Positions 1-5,181 of a DNA stretch of 8,574 bases are shown one piece after another. Source of the stretch: Treponema sp. (GTDB lineage Bacteria; Spirochaetota; Spirochaetia; Treponematales; Breznakiellaceae); contig JAITBO010000020.1 of the NCBI GenBank assembly GCA_031283505.1, positions 1 through 8,574 of the forward strand. The letters run 5' to 3'. The position numbers were made by a program, and so were the translations under genes. Below the pieces are notes generated by a model that saw only the letters and a program-made list of their open reading frames with translations, did no database searches and was not told the DNA's origin. Within the stretch, counting starts at the first letter, position 1. Each line of letters starts with the position of its first letter.

Positions 1-1
1 G

Positions 2-111
2 AAGATTTCTCCGTGAAATCTTTGTGTATGCGGGGGAACACATCCCCCGCACCCCCAGTAGGAAGCGCCCCAAGGGGCGGGGTATTAAACCCCAAAAGGG
101 CTACGCCCTTT
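2..111. repeat. Four consecutive short inverted repeats
   Basis: Four hairpin-forming inverted repeats follow one another. The arms are 2-9/15-22 (8 bp, loop 5), 29-37/43-51 (9 bp, G/C-rich, loop 5), 66-71/74-79 (CGCCCC/GGGGCG) and 95-101/105-111 (AAAGGGC/GCCCTTT, loop 3). All pairings are perfect. None is followed by a clear T-tract, so they are not obvious terminators. Their close packing is the notable feature, and their function is unknown. Confidence 0.7.
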
Positions 112-120
112 AATAAACGT

Positions 121-157
121 GAAGCTGTTCCAAAACTTCAGTTTTTGGAACAGCTTC
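121..157. repeat. 15-bp perfect inverted repeat
   Basis: The arm at 121-135 (GAAGCTGTTCCAAAA) pairs perfectly with 143-157 across a 7-nt loop. Its core, TGTTCCAAAAC, is closely related to the arm of the hairpin at 201-239, which suggests both are copies of one dispersed repeat family. There is no T-tract after the stem on either side. Confidence 0.75.
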
Positions 158-169
158 CTTGAATTCAGT

Positions 170-198
170 GGAAAAACCGGACTTTTGCCGGTTTTTCC
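170..198. repeat. 11-bp perfect inverted repeat, possible weak bidirectional terminator
   Basis: GGAAAAACCGG (170-180) pairs perfectly with CCGGTTTTTCC (188-198) across a 7-nt loop. An A-run, CCGG stem and T-run give the general form of a bidirectional intrinsic terminator. The GC core is only 4 bp and the T-run sits inside the stem, so terminator activity is uncertain. No gene ends close by within the window. Confidence 0.55.
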
Positions 199-200
199 AA

Positions 201-239
201 GAGCTTGGTTCAAAACCAACCGGGTTTTGGAACAAGCTC
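201..239. repeat. 17-bp imperfect inverted repeat
   Basis: The arm at 201-217 pairs with 223-239 at 15 of 17 positions across a 5-nt loop. The right arm read on the minus strand starts GAGCTTGTTCCAAAAC, near-identical to the core of the 121-157 hairpin. That supports a shared repeat family. Confidence 0.65.
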
Positions 240-260
240 ACGTGAGTATTAATAACTCAT

Positions 261-374
261 GTTAGGAACTGTCCATAAATAAAATGCACAGTATTTTAAT
301 TGTTGCGAACCTTTGGTTCGATGCAATAAGGAAATAACATGACCAAACCATGCTATTTCTGTACAGTTCCTTAC
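261..374. mobile_element. MITE-like palindromic element
   Basis: The ends form terminal inverted repeats: 261-274 (GTTAGGAACTGTCC) and the complement of 361-374 agree at 12 of 14 positions. Inside there are further stems: CGAACC/GGTTCG with a 3-nt loop near 306-320, and 331-341/349-359 with 10 of 11 matches. No coding sequence is present and the length is about 114 bp, as in a non-autonomous miniature element. I see no clear target-site duplication in the flanks. The terminal CTGTCCATAA also occurs in the palindrome at 2847-2888. It could instead be a structured intergenic repeat that does not transpose. Confidence 0.45.
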
Positions 375-466
375 GCAGGAAGAATAATATGAACCACGAA
401 CAACACGAACTTTTGAGGTTAAATCCATAGTTTGTTTGTGAGGTTCGCTGTTAAATTTTTTCAATT

Positions 467-496
467 TTGGCTCCGGTGTGTAAGGTGCGGTAAAAT
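467..496 (+). promoter_or_regulatory. Possible sigma-70 promoter for the VWA-like gene
   Basis: TTGGCT (467-472) and TAAAAT (491-496) are separated by 18 bp. Transcription would start near 503, leaving a short leader of about 17 nt before the ATG at 520. The leader has no strong Shine-Dalgarno sequence. This is a weak sequence match only. Confidence 0.25.
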
Positions 497-519
497 TTTT
501 TTTATGCTATACTGGTAAT

Positions 520-1089
520 ATGTACGGTAAACGGTATTTTTTCTTTACTTTATGCCTCTTTCTTACAGGTTTCTCTGCCGGTTCTGTCTTTGCTTCGGAC
601 CTGCGGACAGAAAGTCTGGATATGTTCATCATTATTGACGGTTCTTCCGCTCTTTCAAACGAAAAGGATGCCGTAATAGAATGGCTTTGTGACTACGCGG
701 TGGACGGCATACTCCGGGAAGGGGACCGGCTCACCCTTTGGCTGGCTGCGGATTCGGCCAGGGAACTCTTTTCGGGGGCCCTTTCTGGAGCGGATTCCAA
801 AGAAACCCTAAAATCCCTGCTCCGGTCCCTAAAGCCGCAGGGAAGTGTTGCGGATTATACGGGAGCCCTCATATCGGCGGCGGGAAAAGAGGCGGCTGCG
901 GAAGGCATGGCCTGTACTCTTGTCGTCAGCGGGTCCCGGGCCGGATATACCCCCTTTCCCGGCAACAAAGAGGAGGCGGCCCTGCTGCGGTACTCCCGGG
1001 TCCTGGAATTTCCCGGCTGGCGGGCGTTTGTAGTTTCCCAGAGGATAGGAAGCCGGGTACGGCAGGCGGCTGCGGCGTTCATGAATTAA
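520..1089 (+). CDS. Secreted VWA-like protein (Tp0750-type)
   Basis: A protein of 189 residues. Residues about 7-25 form a hydrophobic signal peptide ending in SVFA, with likely cleavage after Ala25, so the product is probably periplasmic or surface-exposed. The rest looks like a small von Willebrand factor A (Rossmann-like) domain: a hydrophobic strand runs into D40-G-S-S-A44 at the place of the MIDAS DxSxS motif, and T114 in DYTGAL fits the second metal-site position. The third position, usually an Asp, reads S137-G-S, so the metal site is incomplete. The gene lies 37 nt upstream of a pallilysin-related gene, matching the co-transcribed tp0750-tp0751 order of T. pallidum, where Tp0750 is a VWA-containing protein reported to act on host clotting and matrix proteins. 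Whether this protein shares that activity is unknown. The start is the only good ATG before the signal peptide, and its ribosome binding site is weak. Confidence 0.7.
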   Translation: MYGKRYFFFTLCLFLTGFSAGSVFASDLRTESLDMFIIIDGSSALSNEKDAVIEWLCDYAVDGILREGDRLTLWLAADSARELFSGALSGADSKETLKSLLRSLKPQGSVADYTGALISAAGKEAAAEGMACTLVVSGSRAGYTPFPGNKEEAALLRYSRVLEFPGWRAFVVSQRIGSRVRQAAAAFMN

Positions 1090-1126
1090 AAAACGCCACG
1101 GGAATACGGGTTCTAAAGGTAAAGGT

Positions 1127-2662
1127 ATGGCAAAAAAAACTTCCGGGTTTATTACAATTTTTATATTCGTTCTCACCGCGTTAGTCATAGGGGTTTTATT
1201 TTTTACCCCCGAGAGTATCTTCAATCCTCCCGGACGCCCGTCAAAACAGACGCGCACCATTATCCCCCAGCCCCGGCTTCCGGAAGATGCCTATGACGAG
1301 GGATATTTAGCGGAAAAGCTGGCCTACGAGGACAGCATGAACGCCAAGGTCGCCCTTGACGAAGGGGAAACCATTGTTTCCGTCTTGACTCAGGATTTTG
1401 ACGGAGACCTCCAGGATGAACAGATCATCGCCTATCGCAACCTTGGCGAACCGGGAAGCCCGATTTATCTTACCTACATCCGGTACGACGGCCTCCTTGG
1501 AGGCTTCAGGCGGATTTGGGACACCTCCACTATTATTACCCGTCCGGGGACTCTTTCCCTCTATACCCGGGACCTTCTGGGAGACCGCAGCGTTTCTGTA
1601 ATCGTTACGGGAATGAACGCCGCCGGGGAGCATACCCTGACGGTGCTGAGGAAAAACGCGCAGTCCCCGGAACAGGATGCCGCCGGAGACAAGAACGCCA
1701 ATCCTTTTACAAAAATCGCGGAGATTCGTATTGACGGTTCTATCATCATTCAGGAGACCGAACGGACCCAGGCTTACCAGCGCGGCATCTCCAAAGGCCA
1801 GAGTTTCACCATAGCCGCTTACGGCAGAGACAACGATTCCGCCAATATGCTGGATCAGATTGAAATCACCTATGGCTACAATCCGGCTAAGGCGTTCTAT
1901 GAACAGGTCAAAATTACCCGTTTGCCGGGGACCCAGATTGAACAGCGCCGCTTACAGGATCTTCTTGATGGGAATCCCGAAGTTTTTGAGCGGTTTATCG
2001 ACGGCCTTTGGTACTATGCCGGCAGCGGTACGCCGGACAGTAGACAATATATCTATTTTGATCTTCCCAACCGGGAACTGATTTTCTACGGCGACGAGAG
2101 CCAGCAGGTATTCACCTGGCTCAATTCCAGCGCCACCCGCTACGGTATCTATGTCTCAAGCCAGAATATATCCGTCACTACCCTGCGGCGTTCCCTGAAC
2201 ATCGAACTTGAATCTCTGGACAGCATACGCATCAAGGTTTCCGAGGATGTACGCCTGAAACTGGGGGTCAACGATTCCTGGGACGGTTCCTACAGGAAGG
2301 CCGGAAGCATGGCACCCGGCTTTTCAGAGGATACCCCTTTGGTGGTTCCCTATCTGAACGCTTCCTATGATGGTTCAATAGGCAAATTGATTTTCTCCAA
2401 AGAGGGTTTCTACGAATTATATGCTCAGGGAACGGTCCGTAAGGGTAAATACGCTTTCTTCGCCTTAGATGGCCGCAAACTGCTGGAACTCCGTCCTGGC
2501 GGCATTACAGGTCTCGCCCGGGAAACCTATCTTGTTTCACGGCAAAGCCCGGAAGAACTTATCCTGATCCGGGTCCGCCTTGGAACCCAGGGCATACAGG
2601 AAATCCACGAAGCCGCCATCTCCCTTGCCCCCGCCTCAAACGGCGCCGCAGACGGCTCGTGA
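1127..2662 (+). CDS. Pallilysin-related, lipocalin-like envelope protein
   Basis: A protein of 511 residues. Residues about 8-26 are a hydrophobic N-terminal anchor or uncleaved signal, followed by a Pro-rich linker, so the bulk is extracytoplasmic. D90-F-D-G-D94 followed by D97-E98 resembles a calcium-binding loop of the FG-GAP/EF-hand type within a beta-rich region. The C-terminal half, from about 288, starts with G293-L-W295, like the lipocalin GxW signature, and continues with beta-rich sequence (IYFDLPNRELIFY near 309-321, SIRIKVSEDVRLK near 366-378, WDGSYR at 385-390) that I associate with treponemal pallilysin-related proteins. T. pallidum pallilysin (Tp0751) is much shorter, has a lipocalin fold, binds host matrix and was described with an HEXXH motif. 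Here there are only two histidines (169 and 494) and no HEXXH, so protease activity by that motif is not expected. AAAGG seven bases before the ATG supports the start. Probably co-transcribed with the VWA-like gene upstream. Confidence 0.6.
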   Translation: MAKKTSGFITIFIFVLTALVIGVLFFTPESIFNPPGRPSKQTRTIIPQPRLPEDAYDEGYLAEKLAYEDSMNAKVALDEGETIVSVLTQDFDGDLQDEQIIAYRNLGEPGSPIYLTYIRYDGLLGGFRRIWDTSTIITRPGTLSLYTRDLLGDRSVSVIVTGMNAAGEHTLTVLRKNAQSPEQDAAGDKNANPFTKIAEIRIDGSIIIQETERTQAYQRGISKGQSFTIAAYGRDNDSANMLDQIEITYGYNPAKAFYEQVKITRLPGTQIEQRRLQDLLDGNPEVFERFIDGLWYYAGSGTPDSRQYIYFDLPNRELIFYGDESQQVFTWLNSSATRYGIYVSSQNISVTTLRRSLNIELESLDSIRIKVSEDVRLKLGVNDSWDGSYRKAGSMAPGFSEDTPLVVPYLNASYDGSIGKLIFSKEGFYELYAQGTVRKGKYAFFALDGRKLLELRPGGITGLARETYLVSRQSPEELILIRVRLGTQGIQEIHEAAISLAPASNGAADGS

Positions 2663-2674
2663 TAAAACGATAGG

Positions 2675-2841
2675 CCGAACTTCGAGTTTTGGTTACCTTG
2701 GCGGCCAGTCAAAACGCGCAAGGGATAGAAGTAGAAATCCCGCAAGCCCGGCAGGGGCTGAGGAATTGGAGCGGATAGCCCGGTCGCATTAGGATACGAA
2801 GTTTCCTAATGCGATGCGCCCGATAGAAACTCGACATTCGG
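2675..2841. ncRNA. Candidate structured RNA or palindromic repeat element
   Basis: An outer stem pairs 2675-2689 with 2827-2841 at 13 of 15 positions, the two mismatches forming one small internal loop. Nested inside is GCGCA (2716-2720) with TGCGC (2815-2819). Within that are three hairpins: GGGAT 2722-2726 with ATCCC 2737-2741; GGGCT 2755-2759 with AGCCC 2777-2781; and an 11-bp perfect stem 2784-2794/2804-2814 with a 9-nt loop. The loops of the first two share a GAAG/GGAG purine-rich character (AGAAGTAGAA, and GGAGCGGA). It begins 12 bases after the stop codon of the pallilysin-like gene, so it may be the folded 3' end of that mRNA, an independent small RNA, or a mobile palindromic repeat. 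I cannot name a family. The Treponema TD-1/TD-2 RNA motifs are worth comparing. Confidence 0.4.
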
Positions 2842-2846
2842 TTATT

Positions 2847-2888
2847 TAGAGTCTGTCCATAATGTAGACACATTATGGACAGACTCTA
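2847..2888. repeat. Perfect 19-bp inverted repeat with AGAC loop
   Basis: The arm at 2847-2865 pairs perfectly with 2870-2888 around a 4-nt loop. It lies between converging genes and could stop transcription in both directions, but neither side carries a T-tract (ATTTAG on the right, AAATAACC reading leftwards), so a standard intrinsic terminator is doubtful. The arm contains CTGTCCATAA, also found at the end of the MITE-like unit (269-278), so it may be two abutting ends of a transposable element. Confidence 0.7.
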
Positions 2889-2896
2889 TTTAGTCT

Positions 2897-2905
2897 ATTA
2901 TACCA
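2897..2905 (-). promoter_or_regulatory. Extended -10 promoter candidate reading leftwards
   Basis: On the minus strand the sequence reads TGGTATAAT, a perfect extended -10 (TGnTATAAT). No good -35 box is visible at the usual distance (TTACCG at 16 bp is a poor match), which extended -10 promoters can tolerate. A start near 2890 would place the perfect inverted repeat at the 5' end of the transcript and run through the structured element, antisense to the 3' end of the pallilysin-like gene. Based on sequence alone. Confidence 0.3.
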
Positions 2906-2958
2906 GATGTATGCTTTGCGGTAATTAACATATCGGTATATTTAGATTAATCAGCCTG

Positions 2959-3609
2959 CTAAAGAGCGTCCCGTATGTCTTCCAGTTCCATGTCGGGGAT
3001 GACCTTCAATGCGGCCTCCACTTCGGCGCGGCTCAAACCGGTGATCCGCAGAGTCCCCCGGCGATGGGCCAGATCATCTCCTTCGGAGGACACGAAGGAC
3101 ACGATGTTGCCCCCCCGCTCCGCTATGGCCCCCGTTACCTTTGCAAGCTGCCCGGGTTTCTCGCTCATGTTGAACACAAGCCTTACCCCAGGATGCCTGG
3201 CGCCGAATGCGTTGATGAAAACCCGGAAAAGGTCCGTGTCCGTGATGATTCCAACCAGAAGGGAGCCTTTCATGACCGGAAGACAGCCTATGTCCTTATC
3301 CGCCATGATCCGGGCGGCCTCTTCCACCACCTCGTTCTCGTCCACAGTGATCACATGGCGTTCCATGATTTTCTCAATCTTGAGTTTGGAAAGCAGGTAG
3401 CTGATCTCGTAAATATCCAGGGTAGTAGCCGGCGATGGCCCGGCCTTAATCATATCCTTCCTAGTCACAAGCCCCACCAGGTTGTCGTTCTTATCCAGCA
3501 CCGGCAGATGGTTGATCTTTTCCTTGTCCATCAGCGCTCGGGCGTCATTCACCGAAAAATCGGGATGAATAAAAATCGGGTTCTTCGTCATTGCGCGGCT
3601 AATTATCAT
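2959..3609 (-). CDS. Tandem CBS domain protein with C-terminal ACT domain (AcuB-like)
   Basis: A protein of 216 residues, without signal peptide, so cytoplasmic. CBS repeat 1 spans about 5-56, with HLPVLD (34-39) and LVGLVTRKDM (44-53). CBS repeat 2 spans about 79-132, with CLPVM (109-113) and LVGIITDTDLF (118-128). An ACT domain follows from about 143 to 213. CBS pairs usually bind adenine nucleotides and ACT domains often bind amino acids, so the protein is probably a metabolic sensor. The architecture matches proteins annotated as AcuB-like (acetoin utilisation), but there is no acetoin gene here and I would not transfer that function. It follows livF by 68 nt on the same strand and may sense the imported amino acids or energy charge. 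GGAGG six bases before the ATG makes the start secure. It may be read from the liv operon, from its own promoter (3629-3657), or both. Confidence 0.85.
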   Translation of the reverse strand: MIISRAMTKNPIFIHPDFSVNDARALMDKEKINHLPVLDKNDNLVGLVTRKDMIKAGPSPATTLDIYEISYLLSKLKIEKIMERHVITVDENEVVEEAARIMADKDIGCLPVMKGSLLVGIITDTDLFRVFINAFGARHPGVRLVFNMSEKPGQLAKVTGAIAERGGNIVSFVSSEGDDLAHRRGTLRITGLSRAEVEAALKVIPDMELEDIRDAL

Positions 3610-3628
3610 GACGTACCTCCTGCCCTCA

Positions 3629-3657
3629 ATACTAAACCAATTCCTGACATTTCACAA
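3629..3657 (-). promoter_or_regulatory. Possible internal promoter for the CBS-ACT gene
   Basis: In the 68-nt gap after livF the minus strand reads TTGTGA (3657-3652), 17 bp, TAGTAT (3634-3629). Each box matches the sigma-70 consensus at four of six positions. There is no convincing terminator in the gap, so readthrough from the liv operon is also possible. Confidence 0.3.
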
Positions 3658-3677
3658 TATTACGAGTGAAGTCCCGG

Positions 3678-4382
3678 CTATCCCCCCAAATACGCCGCCT
3701 TGACCGCTTCATCCTTCATGAGGTCTGCGGCGGGACCGCTTTTTACCACCTGGCCGGTCTCGAGGATGTAACCCCGGATGGCTACCCCCAAGGCTTTGAA
3801 GGCGTTCTGCTCTACCAGGAGTATGGTAGTCCCACTCTCGTTGATACGGCGTATGACCGAAAAAATCTCGTCTACAAGAATGGGGGCAAGGCCCATGGAA
3901 GGCTCGTCCAGAAGGAGAAGCCGGGGTCTGGCCATGAGGGCGCGGCCCATGGCAAGCATCTGCTGTTCCCCGCCGGAAAGGGTTCCCGCCACCTGACGGA
4001 TGCGCTCTTTGAGCCGGGGGAATATGCCAAAAACCATGTCCATATCCTGTCTGACGCCGGCCCTGTCCTTGCGGGTATAGGCCCCCATTTCCAAATTGTC
4101 CCGAACAGAAAGATTGGCGAAGATACGCCGGCCTTCGGGAACCTGTACAAGCCCGGAAGCAACGATACGGTCGGGAGGCGCGGCGGTAATGTCCCTGCCG
4201 TCAAAGAATACCGTACCTGCGGTTTTTTTAATGATGTTGGAAATCCCGTGGAGGGTGGTGGACTTTCCCGCCCCATTGGAACCGATAAGGGTAATGATTT
4301 CCCCCTGGGCGACCTCGAAAGAAATGCCTTTTAGAGCCTGTATGGCCCCATAATGAACCGTTAAACCGGAAACCTTAAGCAT
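3678..4382 (-). CDS. livF: High-affinity branched-chain amino acid ABC transporter, ATPase LivF
   Basis: A protein of 234 residues, close to E. coli LivF in length. It is one of the two cytoplasmic ATPases that power amino acid import through LivH-LivM. Walker A is GSNGAGKST at 34-42, the Q-loop Gln is Q80 (VQVPEGR), the ABC signature is LSGGE at 135-139 and Walker B is LLLLDE at 155-160. The switch position reads LLVEQN (188-193), with Gln where other ABC proteins have His; this is usual in LivF. The C-terminus, AYLGG, is also typical. Its ATG overlaps the end of livG by 8 nt, with a GAGGAGG sequence inside livG, so translation is probably coupled. All catalytic motifs are intact. Confidence 0.95.
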   Translation of the reverse strand: MLKVSGLTVHYGAIQALKGISFEVAQGEIITLIGSNGAGKSTTLHGISNIIKKTAGTVFFDGRDITAAPPDRIVASGLVQVPEGRRIFANLSVRDNLEMGAYTRKDRAGVRQDMDMVFGIFPRLKERIRQVAGTLSGGEQQMLAMGRALMARPRLLLLDEPSMGLAPILVDEIFSVIRRINESGTTILLVEQNAFKALGVAIRGYILETGQVVKSGPAADLMKDEAVKAAYLGG

Positions 4383-5181
4383 CGAGCAGCGCCTCCTCTC
4401 CGAGGTACGCCTTGATCACTGCCGGGTCCCGCTTGATGTCTCCGGGAAGGCCCTCGGCGATAGTACGACCGTAATCCAGGACGATGATCCGCTCACAGAT
4501 TCCCATCACCAGACGCATATCATGTTCAATGAGGAGTATGGTCAGATGGAACTCCTTGCGGATAAAGGAAATCATATTCATAAGTTCCACCGTTTCCTGG
4601 GGATTCATCCCCGCTACGGGCTCGTCCAAAAGCAACAGGGAGGGATTGGAAGCCAGCGCCCGGACTATTTCCAGCTTCCGCTGTTCCCCGTAGGGAAGGT
4701 TCCGGGCCAACTCGTGTTTCTTCCCCTCTATTTTAAAGAGGGAAAGAAGTTCCCCGGCCCGGGCCGCCATGTGTTCCTCATCAATACGAAACCGTTTAAG
4801 CCGGAAAAGCACGTCCAAAGGACTCTCTTTTCTTCCCGAATGGAGGGCTATGCGCACGTTATCCTCCACGGTAAGATTGTTGAAAAGCCTGATGTTCTGG
4901 AAAGTCCGGGATATCCCCATCTGATTGAGCCTGGAGGGGATCATCTTCCCTACCTGGTGTATCTTGCCGTGACGGTCCCAAAAAGCGACCTCCCCCTCCG
5001 TAGGGGTGTAGATTCCCGACAGCATATTGAACACCGTGGTCTTTCCCGCCCCGTTGGGACCTATAAGACCTACCAGTTCTCCCTTGTAGAGATCGCAGGA
5101 AAAATCGCTTACCGCCCGAAGCCCGCCAAAGACAATGGAAATGTCCGCTATTTTAAGCACCAGCTCCCGTTGATCAGTCAT
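4375..5181 (-). CDS. livG: High-affinity branched-chain amino acid ABC transporter, ATPase LivG
   Basis: A protein of 268 residues from the chosen start. It is the partner ATPase of LivF. Walker A is GPNGAGKTT at 41-49, the Q-loop Gln is Q95 (RTFQN) and the signature reads LPYGEQ (162-167), followed by RKLEIVRAL, the usual LivG variant. Walker B is LLLLDE at 182-187 and the switch His is H220 (LLIEHD). The frame is open further upstream to an ATG at 5262, but that would add 27 residues (rich in Pro and Gly) overlapping livM. The ATG at 5181 has a GGGGGAG sequence 4 bases before it, overlaps the livM stop by 8 nt and gives the normal family N-terminus, so I prefer it. Confidence 0.94.
   Translation of the reverse strand: MTDQRELVLKIADISIVFGGLRAVSDFSCDLYKGELVGLIGPNGAGKTTVFNMLSGIYTPTEGEVAFWDRHGKIHQVGKMIPSRLNQMGISRTFQNIRLFNNLTVEDNVRIALHSGRKESPLDVLFRLKRFRIDEEHMAARAGELLSLFKIEGKKHELARNLPYGEQRKLEIVRALASNPSLLLLDEPVAGMNPQETVELMNMISFIRKEFHLTILLIEHDMRLVMGICERIIVLDYGRTIAEGLPGDIKRDPAVIKAYLGEEALLDA

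Larger units (their letters stand above)
1..519. other. Gene-free region filled with inverted repeats
   Basis: No convincing coding region is visible on either strand. Bases 1-239 are almost entirely consecutive short inverted repeats, and 261-374 is a MITE-like unit. At 395-410 the heptamer CACGAAC occurs twice with a 9-bp period, and the rest up to 519 is AT-rich and includes a possible promoter for the downstream gene. A 71-codon minus-strand frame (249-464) lies across the inverted repeats, has no good ribosome binding site and resembles no family I know, so I do not call it. The region reads as accumulated repeat or mobile-element debris upstream of the plus-strand gene pair. Confidence 0.6.

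Noticed and set aside
1..239. A CRISPR array or tRNA cluster
   Set aside because: The repeats are inverted, differ from each other and have no regular spacers. No cloverleaf or T-loop sequence was found.
269..293. A possible SOS (LexA) box, CTG...CAG
   Set aside because: The spacing between the half-sites is 17 rather than about 10, and they are explained by the element's inverted repeat.
249..464. A 71-codon minus-strand frame
   Set aside because: It spans inverted repeats of the MITE-like unit, has no good ribosome binding site and shows no recognisable family features.
738..1260. Several open frames on both strands overlapping the VWA-like gene
   Set aside because: They are Gly/Arg/Pro-rich out-of-frame readings of the real gene with no initiation signals or domains.
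2580..2792. A 70-codon plus-strand frame running from the pallilysin-like gene into the structured element
   Set aside because: It starts inside the real gene in another frame, and the downstream part is palindromic non-coding DNA.
2784..2888. A canonical intrinsic terminator for the converging genes
   Set aside because: Both strong stems lack a T-tract on either side. A terminator role is possible but not supported by the usual signal.
3064..4334. Long plus-strand frames opposite the CBS-ACT gene and livF
   Set aside because: The minus-strand genes have full domain sets and ribosome binding sites. These frames are antisense readings of codon-biased DNA.
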